Origin: a virus
Reading direction: 5' to 3' (one strand)
IMG/VR virus record: IMGVR_UViG_3300033052_000047
Span: 1-42,545 of that record
DNA: 42,545 bases
Position 1 is the stretch's first letter. Each line of letters begins with the position of its first letter. The translations under genes and the position numbers were made by a program. This document shows, piece by piece, positions 24,982-31,454 of this stretch. The notes beneath the pieces are model-generated. The model was not told where the DNA came from. It saw nothing but the letters and a program-made list of their open reading frames with translations, and did not search any database.

Positions 24982-25373
24982 GCCGCACCCCCGACGCTCT
25001 CACGGGCCGCCAGCATAATCAGTCGCATCTGGATCGTGTGGTAGCTGCGCTCGGTTGCAAATCGCTTGTTGGTCAGTTCAGCGATCTTGGCGAGGCTATA
25101 GTCCTGGATACGGAGCGCCTCGATGAAGGCGTCCTCCTCCCTCGAGTAAGGCCGAACAATTCGGCCGCCACGCAAATACGGCTCCGGATTGTCACGCTGC
25201 CTTGGCGCCGCTAACCCAGCGGAATACATGAACCACTGAACCGTGCTCGGATGCTTCCCAATGGCCCGCGCGATCTGCTGCGCCTTCTGTCCGCGCTCCG
25301 CACGGTCAGAAATCTCGGCGTGGTCGTCAGCGCTGAGGCCGCCCGGCTTAACTTCGTGTGAAAAGGCACCCAT
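24978..25373 (-). CDS. DNA-binding protein with HTH and Myb/SANT-like repeats
   Basis: 130 residues from the ATG at 25373, with a GGGAG site seven bases upstream; the longer frame upstream reaches into the attachment region. Residues about 18-50 look like a resolvase-type helix-turn-helix (QKAQQIARAIGKHPSTVQWF). Residues about 75-120 look like a Myb/SANT-type unit (YSREEDAFIEALRIQDYSLA, then a second helix pair). It is the first gene left of the attachment site and probably a transcription regulator or DNA-binding accessory protein. Target unknown. Confidence 0.6.
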   Translation of the reverse strand: MGAFSHEVKPGGLSADDHAEISDRAERGQKAQQIARAIGKHPSTVQWFMYSAGLAAPRQRDNPEPYLRGGRIVRPYSREEDAFIEALRIQDYSLAKIAELTNKRFATERSYHTIQMRLIMLAARESVGGAA

Positions 25374-25409
25374 CAAAGTGCTCCCATGGTGAGAGCGCGT
25401 TGGGTGGGC

Positions 25410-25430
25410 GCACAGTTTCCGCACGGAAAT
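25410..25430. repeat. Arm-type repeat, left of the att core
   Basis: GCACAGTTTCCGCACGGAAA at 25410-25429 holds the palindrome TTTCCG-CA-CGGAAA. A copy with one change lies at 25585-25604. The two flank the tRNA-like core, which is the arrangement expected for integrase or excisionase arm sites. Confidence 0.6.
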
Positions 25431-25496
25431 GAGCCGATGTTTCCCGCTTGTTCCCGTTGCTTTCCGGGGCGTTCAGCGCGAGAAGCCTGAAGCACG

Positions 25497-25546
25497 CTCC
25501 CTTGGTAAGGGAGAGGTCGAGAGTTCAATCCTCTCTTGCAGCACCA
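25497..25546 (+). other. attP: attP core: 3' part of a tRNA-Thr(GGU) gene
   Basis: The stretch reads as the 3' two-thirds of a tRNA-Thr: anticodon stem CTCCC/GGGAG around loop TTGGTAA (anticodon GGU, 25504-25506), variable loop AGGTC, T arm GAGAG-TTCAATC-CTCTC, acceptor strand TTGCAGC, discriminator A and CCA at 25544-25546. No matching 5' acceptor strand (GCTGCAA) or normal D arm is found upstream, so it is a fragment. Phages that insert in tRNA genes carry such a piece to rebuild the gene. The integrase gene ends about 280 bases to the right. Confidence 0.85.
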
Positions 25547-25584
25547 CCTTTCCCGGGCTTTTTGTGATCTAAGTGGCTGCCGCC

Positions 25585-25604
25585 GCACAGTTTCCGCACA
25601 GAAA
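25585..25604. repeat. Arm-type repeat, right of the att core
   Basis: GCACAGTTTCCGCACAGAAA, matching 25410-25429 at 19 of 20 positions, in the same orientation and 175 bases away. It lies between the tRNA-like core and the end of the small gene before the integrase, as expected of a P' arm site. Confidence 0.6.
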
Positions 25605-25611
25605 CGCATCG

Positions 25612-25827
25612 CTACGGGGTCCTCTCGTAGAAGTCCTTTGGATCGATTTCGCGGACGCAGACCTTGCCGCCAGCATCCACATAAGTGTGCACCACCTGGA
25701 GCGCTTCGCCGCTCGGCCGCAGCGACCGGAACAGGTCGCCGAACAGGTCCTCAGCGAGCTTCTTATGCAGCGCGCTCATGTCGCGGACGCCATGGAAGGC
25801 GCTGTAGGCAATGAGGTCGTCGCGCAT
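25612..25827 (-). CDS. Small protein downstream of integrase (71 aa)
   Basis: 71 residues from the ATG at 25827, which overlaps the integrase stop as ATGA. It has a helical N-terminal half (SALHKKLAEDLFGDLFRSLR) and beta-like C-terminal half (VVHTYVDAGGKVCVREIDP). No family recognised. It ends just before the right arm repeat, so it is the last gene before the attachment site. A role in recombination control is possible from position only. Confidence 0.55.
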   Translation of the reverse strand: MRDDLIAYSAFHGVRDMSALHKKLAEDLFGDLFRSLRPSGEALQVVHTYVDAGGKVCVREIDPKDFYERTP

Positions 25828-26996
25828 CAGACCTGTGCCGCCTTCTTCTGGAAATCGGGGTGGTGATGGCCGTAGACGCGCTCGAGCGTCTGGGCCGACA
25901 TGCCGATCGAGCCGGCCGCCTCCCACACGTCGACGCCGGCCTGCATCAACCACGTGGCGCGCGTGTGCCGCAGGGTGTGTGGCGTGACGTCGGCTCCGAG
26001 GCCGGCATAGTCGCACGCGGTGTCCCAGGAGCGCCGCAACTTCTGGATTGGTTGCCCGTCCCAGGCGACGACATGCAGGTAAGCCGCGACCGACTGGCCA
26101 GCTGCCTCGCTGAGCTTGGCGCGAAGGGCATCGTCAATGCGTTTCCACCGGCGCAGGTGCGCCATCAGCCGCGCATTCACCTTGGTCGGCGGCGTCCGCT
26201 TCTTGGTCTGCACCACGCCCTGGCCGCGCCGGTGCATTACGCCGCGATCGAGATCGACCCATCCACCGGTCGTGTTCGCCATCCACTGGATGCCGAGAAT
26301 CGCGCCATGGCGGGTGCCTGTATAGAGGCCGAGCAATATGAACCGAGCTGTGTGGGGGTTCGCAGCGGCCCGGTCGCGGATCCAGCGAGACTTCACCGCA
26401 CGCGTCCGCAAGTCGCTCCAGCTCACCTTGTACCAGCCCAAGGCGCCGGCCAGGAGGCGTGCCGCTTCCTGCCGGGTTAGGAACCGTTCACGAGGTGCGG
26501 CCGATGGCGGCAAGGACACGACCGGCACCGAATCGAGCGGCCCGTGCTCGCGGTGGAAATGGTTGATCGCCGCCGCTAGCACCCCGAGCTCGCGCCGCAC
26601 GGTCCCGTCGCTGATGTGATTGCCACGGAACGTCATTGCTCGCCTCGCCTCGGCGTAGGCCCGGCAGGTCGCCCCTCGCACATCGGTGAGCAGTCGCGAC
26701 CCCCACCAACCGACAAGCGCCGCGATGGCGTAGCCGATGGTCTGTGGTGCTTTGCGGGTGGGTGCATGTTCGCGGCCATAGGCGGTCAGGACTTCGGCGA
26801 CGGAAATGCTACGGGGATCACTTGCCCGGATTGCCGGGGTGAACTTCTCCGTGAGGTAGCTGGCGAGAGCTTTTTCAGCTCCGTCGCGATCGAGCTCGCC
26901 GCAGCCTGTGCGGATTGTGCTCGCTCCATCCCTGATGATCCAGACGCGCTCGTCCTCTCTGAGGTAGAGCCGTGGCGGTTGTCGCCGTCTTGGCAT
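25827..26996 (-). CDS. int: Tyrosine recombinase (phage integrase)
   Basis: 389 residues from the ATG at 26996; the longer upstream frame lies inside the xis gene and reads as non-protein-like sequence. The catalytic set is visible: Arg in YTGTRHGAI, Lys in QTKKRTPP, His-x-x-Arg in PHTLRHTRATWL, and Tyr in ERVYGHHHPD. The usual third His position is Met (IGMSAQ), as in some relatives. The N-terminal half holds arm-binding and core-binding domains. It would join attP (25497-25546) with a host tRNA-Thr gene. The first 211 bases overlap the excisionase-like gene in another frame. Confidence 0.92.
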   Translation of the reverse strand: MPRRRQPPRLYLREDERVWIIRDGASTIRTGCGELDRDGAEKALASYLTEKFTPAIRASDPRSISVAEVLTAYGREHAPTRKAPQTIGYAIAALVGWWGSRLLTDVRGATCRAYAEARRAMTFRGNHISDGTVRRELGVLAAAINHFHREHGPLDSVPVVSLPPSAAPRERFLTRQEAARLLAGALGWYKVSWSDLRTRAVKSRWIRDRAAANPHTARFILLGLYTGTRHGAILGIQWMANTTGGWVDLDRGVMHRRGQGVVQTKKRTPPTKVNARLMAHLRRWKRIDDALRAKLSEAAGQSVAAYLHVVAWDGQPIQKLRRSWDTACDYAGLGADVTPHTLRHTRATWLMQAGVDVWEAAGSIGMSAQTLERVYGHHHPDFQKKAAQV

Positions 26997-27190
26997 TTTG
27001 CTTTCATCATCCCCTTGATCGCCGCCGGCGTGACGAAGTCTTTCCGGCCGATGCGCACGATCGTAAGCATGCCCCTCGCGGCCTCTCCCCGCAACGTGTG
27101 CGGGGTAATGGCGCCGCGGAAGTACACCGCACACGCCTCTTTCAGCGTGATGGGGGTATCGTCGGGGATTTCGGGGACTACGTGGTTCAT
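26786..27190 (-). CDS. xis: Excisionase-like / AlpA-type DNA-binding protein
   Basis: 134 residues. Residues about 14-65 form a MerR/AlpA-type helix-turn-helix (ITLKEACAVYFRGAITPHTL; then MLTIVRIGRKDFVTPAAIKG), the fold of phage excisionases. The C-terminal tail (GSTSERTSASGSSGMERAQS and onward) is Ser/Ala-rich and matches a pattern I recall from rhizobial excisionase-type proteins. It overlaps the integrase start by 211 bases out of frame, so the tail is encoded by the same DNA as the integrase N-terminus. It likely bends attachment-site DNA and favours excision. Confidence 0.75.
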   Translation of the reverse strand: MNHVVPEIPDDTPITLKEACAVYFRGAITPHTLRGEAARGMLTIVRIGRKDFVTPAAIKGMMKAKCQDGDNRHGSTSERTSASGSSGMERAQSAQAAASSIATELKKLSPATSRRSSPRQSGQVIPVAFPSPKS

Positions 27191-27495
27191 TTGGTGGCGG
27201 TCGCCTGCTCTTTGAGGCTGTAGGTGACGCGCACGGTCAAGTACTCGGCCCGGACCAGGGCGATAACGCCCACAATCCCTTTGGTCGCTAGCTCGATCCG
27301 GGACTGACGATCGCGCTCGCGGCGCTCCTTCTCGGCCCGAGTGATTTCGCCGACTTCATCGTGGAAGCGCCTCGCGGCCTCGCTGGAGGCTTTGTTTCGC
27401 AGCTCGAGTAGCAGACCGTGTGCGACTTCCGCCTCTCTGCTCGACCAGACCTCCTCCCGCGACAGTTCGACCATCTGATCGACAGGTACGCTCAT
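27187..27495 (-). CDS. Coiled-coil hypothetical protein (102 aa)
   Basis: 102 residues from the ATG at 27495, overlapping the DUF1643 stop as ATGA. Most of it is a charged helix (LSREEVWSSREAEVAHGLLL; EITRAEKERRERDRQSRIEL) that should form a coiled coil, ending in a beta-like segment (YLTVRVTYSLKE). Upstream in-frame sequence overlaps the neighbouring gene and looks non-coding. Its place before xis and int suggests a phage regulatory or structural accessory protein; no family named. Confidence 0.55.
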   Translation of the reverse strand: MSVPVDQMVELSREEVWSSREAEVAHGLLLELRNKASSEAARRFHDEVGEITRAEKERRERDRQSRIELATKGIVGVIALVRAEYLTVRVTYSLKEQATATK

Positions 27496-28049
27496 ATCGC
27501 CACCTCGCGCTTCGCAGGCTGCCAAGGTTGCAACTTCACGTGGTTTCCGAGTCGCGCCGGATGCGGCGGACTGCCATCCTTGTTGGCGCCGAGGCTGAGG
27601 ACCCGCACCGCGCCCGGCTCGATCAGGGCGTACACCTCCTCGGTCCGTCCGCCGTACGTGCCCGCACCCCACGCGACCAAGACATCGCGGCCGGCACAGA
27701 CCGCCTTGATCCACTCATCGTTGTTGGGGCCGACGCAGCTGCGAAACCCGCGCTGCAGCAGGTCGTGTGGATCGGTGGCGCGCCAGGCGAACATGTTGAC
27801 CACGATGAACCCGCCGTAGCCATGCTTGCGGGCAAAGAAGATCAGCCGGGTAATCGTGTGATCGTCGACCCGGGCATCAGCGGTGCTCGGATTGAGCATC
27901 ACGATCGCGAGCAGCGGCAGGTTGCTGTCCCACTGGCGCCAGAGGGCGAACCGCCATTCAGAACGCTCGCCGCGCACTGACGGCGAAAGGACAGCCCCCT
28001 TGACCGGTTGCTCCTCAAGCAGCGCTGGGATGTCGTGCCAGTGGTTCAT
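27492..28049 (-). CDS. DUF1643 family protein
   Basis: 185 residues from the ATG at 28049. The pattern FALWRQWDSNLPLLAIVMLN, NPSTADARVDDHTITR, GYGGFIVVNMFAWRATDP and VLVAWGAGTYGGR is typical of DUF1643. This group has a Rossmann-like order, is found widely in phages and mobile elements, and has no confirmed activity. It follows the CtrA-like gene (ATGA overlap) in the leftward operon. A role in nucleotide or host modification is speculation. Confidence 0.85.
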   Translation of the reverse strand: MNHWHDIPALLEEQPVKGAVLSPSVRGERSEWRFALWRQWDSNLPLLAIVMLNPSTADARVDDHTITRLIFFARKHGYGGFIVVNMFAWRATDPHDLLQRGFRSCVGPNNDEWIKAVCAGRDVLVAWGAGTYGGRTEEVYALIEPGAVRVLSLGANKDGSPPHPARLGNHVKLQPWQPAKREVAI

Positions 28050-28432
28050 GCCGCCTTCCTCTCCTGGTCCTTGATCCCGAGGGCCCGGCGCGCCGCAAGC
28101 AGGCTTTCGCCTTCGAGCGCATAGCCGATGCCCCAGATGGTGCTGATCGTGATCTTCGCCGGCTTCAGGTGTTTCCGGATCTTGCAGATGAAGACGTCGA
28201 CGATCTTGAAGTCGGGCTGATCCCGCTCGATGCGGAGGCCGTAGAGGGCTCCGTAGATCTGTTCCTTCGTGGCGCTGCCCCTCATAGCCAGAAAGCCCAG
28301 CACCCGCCCCTCGCTTGGGGTCAGGTCTAGCCATGCCGGGACCGGCGCGGACATGCCGAGCATGTCCTCGAGGATCTCGATCCTATCGCGGAGCATCTCG
28401 TTTTCCTTGAGTAGGGAGTCGACCACCGACAT
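28046..28432 (-). CDS. CtrA-like winged-helix regulator without receiver domain
   Basis: 128 residues. A short N-terminal coiled coil (VDSLLKENEMLRDRIEILED) is followed by an OmpR/CtrA-type winged helix: LDLTPSEGRVLGFLAMRG, then ATKEQIYGALYG, DFKIVDVFICKIRKHL and ISTIWGIGYAL. The KI-DVF-CK-RK-L core is close to the CtrA DNA-binding domain of alphaproteobacteria, but the receiver domain with its phosphorylated Asp is absent. It may bind CtrA sites in the host (cell cycle) or in the phage. The coiled coil would allow dimerisation without phosphorylation. Confidence 0.75.
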   Translation of the reverse strand: MSVVDSLLKENEMLRDRIEILEDMLGMSAPVPAWLDLTPSEGRVLGFLAMRGSATKEQIYGALYGLRIERDQPDFKIVDVFICKIRKHLKPAKITISTIWGIGYALEGESLLAARRALGIKDQERKAA

Positions 28433-29267
28433 CAGCTAGCGACGCCCCCCCCCCGCTCAACCGGCGGTACCACTCGATCGCGAGTGTGCGGGTAGACGTC
28501 TGTCCGTCGCGATGGTCCTGCGCCCAGCGCAGCCAGTCGTCGGTTGATTTGGCCGCGATGACATCAGCCAGGGCGTCATCGTCCTTCCACCGCCACTCCG
28601 CAGCATAGAGAAGGTCGAACACCGCACCCAAGAGCACGGCGCCGACCGGCATGCATCGCGCCCGAACGAGGATCTTCAACACGCGCGAGGCGCCGGCACG
28701 GCCCTTCTCCTGTACGGCGCGATAGATGCCTTTGATCGCGATCGTCTCGCCGGGCTTCCACTCACCGCGAGGCCGGTTCACCGCTAGCAAGGTCACGCCC
28801 GCGAGGCGGCACGCATCATCGACGGCCACGGCAACCTCGTCGCCGGCGGCCACTGCCGCGCGGTGCATCTGCAACTGCGTTATCGCGACGTGATCGCGGT
28901 TGTGGCCGACAAAGGCGTTGGCGCGATCGGCGATGGTGCCGGTTTCGGTGAGGAAGATCGGGATCTGCTCAATGGCCGGGTGGCATGCCGCGGCGATGGC
29001 GGTGTGCTGCCCGTCGATCACGGCCCGCCGACCATCATCGAGCGCGGAACAGATCGGCGGCTTGAACCGGCGCCAGTCCCAGTTTGCCACGATGGTGCGG
29101 ATGAGCGCGATGGACCGCTTGCTCAAATCGCGCTGGTAGCTTGCCTCCACGAATAGGTCCTGTGGCCTGGCCATCTCGAAGTGCGGCATCGCGCCGATCT
29201 CGGCCGTGGGCCGGAACTGCAAATCTGGGATCGATAGGGGCTCGATGGCCCGAAGTGCTTCTGACAT
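28383..29267 (-). CDS. ParB-like nuclease-domain protein
   Basis: 294 residues. The N-terminal half carries ParB/Srx-type motifs: FVEASYQRDLSK, then NWDWRRFKPPIC, AVIDGQHTAIAA and a long helical C-terminal half. Plasmid ParB has GERR and CTP-binding motifs; this looks like the wider ParB-like group in phages, often linked to DNA processing or ADP-ribosyl/nucleotide chemistry. The 3' end contains a run of ten G on the coding strand; with nine G the gene would end in TAG at 28436-28438, three bases before the next ATG, instead of overlapping it by 50 bases. The true C-terminus is therefore uncertain. Confidence 0.75.
   Translation of the reverse strand: MSEALRAIEPLSIPDLQFRPTAEIGAMPHFEMARPQDLFVEASYQRDLSKRSIALIRTIVANWDWRRFKPPICSALDDGRRAVIDGQHTAIAAACHPAIEQIPIFLTETGTIADRANAFVGHNRDHVAITQLQMHRAAVAAGDEVAVAVDDACRLAGVTLLAVNRPRGEWKPGETIAIKGIYRAVQEKGRAGASRVLKILVRARCMPVGAVLLGAVFDLLYAAEWRWKDDDALADVIAAKSTDDWLRWAQDHRDGQTSTRTLAIEWYRRLSGGGASLADVGGRLPTQGKRDAPR
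28445..28454. repeat. Ten-base homopolymer (C10 / G10) in the ParB-like gene
   Basis: Ten C on the plus strand, ten G in the coding strand of the ParB-like gene. Losing one base would replace the last 16 or so residues with RR and a stop just before the CtrA-like start. It could be a slippage site or a sequencing length error. Confidence 0.7.
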
Positions 29268-29327
29268 TGCCGCCCTGTCCGAATGTGTTGGTTGGCGCCG
29301 CGGCTGGCCCGCCGCGACGCCAAACGA

Positions 29328-29777
29328 TCAGTTGACGCTCTTCCGACCGAGCCCGATTTCCTTGGCCAGGCGCGAGCGCTGTGCCGCATACTCAGGCGCC
29401 ACCATCGGATAATCCGCCGGCAGCCCCCACTTGGCGCGGTACTCGTCGGGCGAGAGCTGATAGTGGGTCGCGAGGTGACGTTTCAGGGATTTGAACTTCT
29501 TGCCGTCTTCGAGGCAGATGATGCCGTCGGGCTGGATCGACCGCTTCACCGGCACCGCCGGCTTCAGCTCCTCGGGCGCGACGACGGTGGGCGCCGTCGG
29601 GGCGTAGAGCGCTTTGACGGCCTGGTGCACGGACTGAATGAGCTCGGGCAAGCGGTCGGCCGAAACGGCGTTGTTGCTGATGTAGCTGCGGACGATGTCG
29701 CAGGCGTGGTCGATCGCCGGATTGGACAGTGACAAAGCCGCCGGCGGCGGGATCATCGAGGCGCTATTAGGGTTCAT
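29328..29777 (-). CDS. MucR/Ros-family zinc-finger regulator
   Basis: 149 residues. The C-terminal half contains the family core: IICLEDGKKFKSLKRHLATH, then YRAKWGLPADYPMVAP and RSRLAKEIGLGRK. As in many MucR proteins the second Cys of the zinc finger is Asp (CLED). The N-terminal half carries a helical region (IVRSYISNNAVSADRLPELI) used for oligomerisation. MucR silences A+T-rich and horizontally acquired genes and acts with CtrA and GcrA in host control. A phage copy may regulate phage promoters or mimic the host silencer. It lies before the ParB-like gene in the leftward operon, after 60 intervening bases. Confidence 0.9.
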   Translation of the reverse strand: MNPNSASMIPPPAALSLSNPAIDHACDIVRSYISNNAVSADRLPELIQSVHQAVKALYAPTAPTVVAPEELKPAVPVKRSIQPDGIICLEDGKKFKSLKRHLATHYQLSPDEYRAKWGLPADYPMVAPEYAAQRSRLAKEIGLGRKSVN

Positions 29778-29790
29778 TTCATCCTCGGGG

Positions 29791-30120
29791 TTAGCAGCCG
29801 AACAGACGTTCGGCCTCTTCTTCGCGACGCATGTCGCGAATGACTTGCTGCTCGATGCGAAACGCGGCCGCTTGCTCGGGCGTCATCTTCGTGAAGTCGG
29901 CAACCATCACCTTCCCGGCGCCGTCGCAGAAATCACAGGGGCGGTCATATGCCCCATCAAAATAGTCCTCGATCTCCTCTGGCTCGCTCTCACGGAGCCA
30001 GTTGGTAACGTCGCCAAGGTGGCTGCTTGACAGACCCTCACCGTCGCAGTGAGCGCAGATTGCCCAGCGATGAGGCACGGGTTGGAATTGGTCGTTTTCG
30101 TCGTGGTAGCCGATAGGCAC
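29791..30120 (-). CDS. Double CxxC zinc-binding protein (109 aa)
   Basis: 109 residues. Two DnaJ-type CxxCxGxG-like units, CAHCDGEG (about 22-29) and CDFCDGAG (about 62-69), frame an acidic segment, and a charged C-terminal helix follows (AFRIEQQVIRDMRREEEAER). It is likely to bind zinc and may act as a chaperone-like or protein-binding adaptor. It lies 12 bases after the GP88-like gene and 13 bases before mucR. No role can be assigned. Confidence 0.65.
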   Translation of the reverse strand: MPIGYHDENDQFQPVPHRWAICAHCDGEGLSSSHLGDVTNWLRESEPEEIEDYFDGAYDRPCDFCDGAGKVMVADFTKMTPEQAAAFRIEQQVIRDMRREEEAERLFGC

Positions 30121-30132
30121 TGGACCCTCCTG

Positions 30133-30990
30133 TCAGTGTCGGATGAAGGCGATGCGCTTGTCGGTCTGCCAGCACAGCGCACAGGTAGAGCAGGACTCGG
30201 ACTTGCCGAGCTGAACGGGGCACACAACGGCATCAGCGGGCTTCTGGCCCAGGTGCTCGATCGTGATCGTGGAAGCAGTCTCGACAGGAGCGTTGGAGAA
30301 CCGCATGGCGAAGCGGTCCCATTGCGCGTAGGCGAGCCTCAGCAGCTCGCGCGCGATTGGGTCGGACCAACGCCAGCGGGCGGTGTACCCATAGATGCGC
30401 AGCGCGTCGTGGCGATCGAGGAGCTCGGCCCAAAGCTGCACATACTCGACCGAGTAGAAGTCGCCGAGGATGTGAAGCCGAACCACAAAGCCAAGCGGGT
30501 GCTGCCGCGACAGCACCGCGACTTCCTCGCGCAGCGCCGCCTCGAGCTCCGGCCCGTGCTCGAACCGGCGAGCCAGGTGCATGTTGTTGCCATAGCACCC
30601 GCGCCACATTGGGCATTCACCCGGGCAGGTGGCGCGCTCCTCGAGCGTGAGGCAATAGACCGGCATGCGGTTCCACTTGCCAGTCAGAACTCGGCCGCCG
30701 ATCTTTGCCTGGCTCGTCCCCGACTTCAGCACGCGCTGGTCGGGTCCGACTACGGTCGATGGGTACTTGGTACGCGCCTCGGTGATGAAGGCGGCGTCGT
30801 AGGCCGGCAGGTGCGCTCCGCGGCCGTTCAGTGGCTGCAGGAGGAACCGCGCCTCCGTCTTGTCGCCACCCTGCTTGCCGCGAGAGAAGCGTTTGGCGGG
30901 CTGGTGACGCTCGGCGCGCTGCTCGGGCGTCAGTGGCGGCCGGCCGCGGCGCTTCGGGATCCTGATGGCGTCGAAGAGGTCCGCGCTCAT
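30133..30990 (-). CDS. Cys-rich GP88-like phage protein
   Basis: 285 residues from the ATG at 30990. The N-terminus is basic (IPKRRGRPPLTPEQRAERHQ). The core has two Cys clusters, CPGECPMWRGCYG in the middle and CPVQLGKSESCSTCALCW near the end, plus VVRLHILGDFYSVEYVQLW. The pattern resembles the 'gene product 88' phage family, whose Cys layout suggests an iron-sulfur or zinc centre; function is unknown. It overlaps the ASCH stop as ATGA. Similar Cys-rich proteins (DUF5131, 24499-24981) occur in the same operon. Confidence 0.65.
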   Translation of the reverse strand: MSADLFDAIRIPKRRGRPPLTPEQRAERHQPAKRFSRGKQGGDKTEARFLLQPLNGRGAHLPAYDAAFITEARTKYPSTVVGPDQRVLKSGTSQAKIGGRVLTGKWNRMPVYCLTLEERATCPGECPMWRGCYGNNMHLARRFEHGPELEAALREEVAVLSRQHPLGFVVRLHILGDFYSVEYVQLWAELLDRHDALRIYGYTARWRWSDPIARELLRLAYAQWDRFAMRFSNAPVETASTITIEHLGQKPADAVVCPVQLGKSESCSTCALCWQTDKRIAFIRH

Positions 30991-31454
30991 GGGCCACCCC
31001 AATTCCAGAGGCCCTGCGCACCCTTCATCTGTCGCGGGGGCACCAGCTCGTCGATTTCGAGCATCGGCCACGCCCAGTTGGCATGTTCGGCGCGGTCACT
31101 GTCGTTGACGACGCCACCAAACTCCCCGGCCACGTCCGCCGAGTTGATCGGCTGCCCTACGAGGGCCGTGCCCAGCATGTGGGATAAGGGCAGGGAGTGC
31201 GGCGAAACGAGCGCCTTCTCTAGGAAGGGAACCGCTATCTCCGGCTTTAGCCCTGTCGTCCAAGCGTGGGACGGCAGCTGCATCCGGATCAGCAGGTCCT
31301 TGATCTCGCGCAACTGCGGCTGGCGGGCGCCGGCATGGATGCCGAGGCGCTGGCCAATGATGCGGACGGGGGCCGGCCACCCGCGGAACTCGTAAGGTTT
31401 CGCGCCGATCATGATGAGGGACGCCCAGGGCTGCCAGATGGTGAGCGCCTTCAT
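30987..31454 (-). CDS. ASCH-domain protein
   Basis: 155 residues. The start ALTIWQPWASLIMIGAKPYE, followed by FRGW, GIHAG and a closing ALVGQP/WAWPMLEI pattern is that of ASCH domains, PUA-like folds that bind RNA or modified nucleotides. Phage ASCH proteins are small and often lie near methyltransferases, as here (next to the 31451-32746 gene, ATGA overlap). Some ASCH proteins are nucleases or amidohydrolases acting on modified cytidine; no catalytic residue can be confirmed here. Confidence 0.85.
   Translation of the reverse strand: MKALTIWQPWASLIMIGAKPYEFRGWPAPVRIIGQRLGIHAGARQPQLREIKDLLIRMQLPSHAWTTGLKPEIAVPFLEKALVSPHSLPLSHMLGTALVGQPINSADVAGEFGGVVNDSDRAEHANWAWPMLEIDELVPPRQMKGAQGLWNWGGP

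Noticed and set aside
24499-25373. GcrA homologue completing a host cell-cycle set
   Set aside because: The 24978-25373 protein is a DNA-binding candidate, but it has Myb/SANT-like and resolvase-like units, not the N-terminal pattern of GcrA.
25470-25546. A complete tRNA-Thr gene
   Set aside because: The anticodon, T arm and 3' acceptor strand are present, but no matching 5' acceptor strand and no proper D arm are found. It is a 3' fragment used as an attachment site.
25545-25575. Terminator (CCCGGGC followed by T5)
   Set aside because: The only stem is the short self-complementary CCCGGG, and no plus-strand transcription unit ends here. Too weak to call.
26616-27215. Plus-strand open frame of 199 codons opposite int and xis
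   Set aside because: Shadow of well-supported minus-strand genes; no start signals, no domain.
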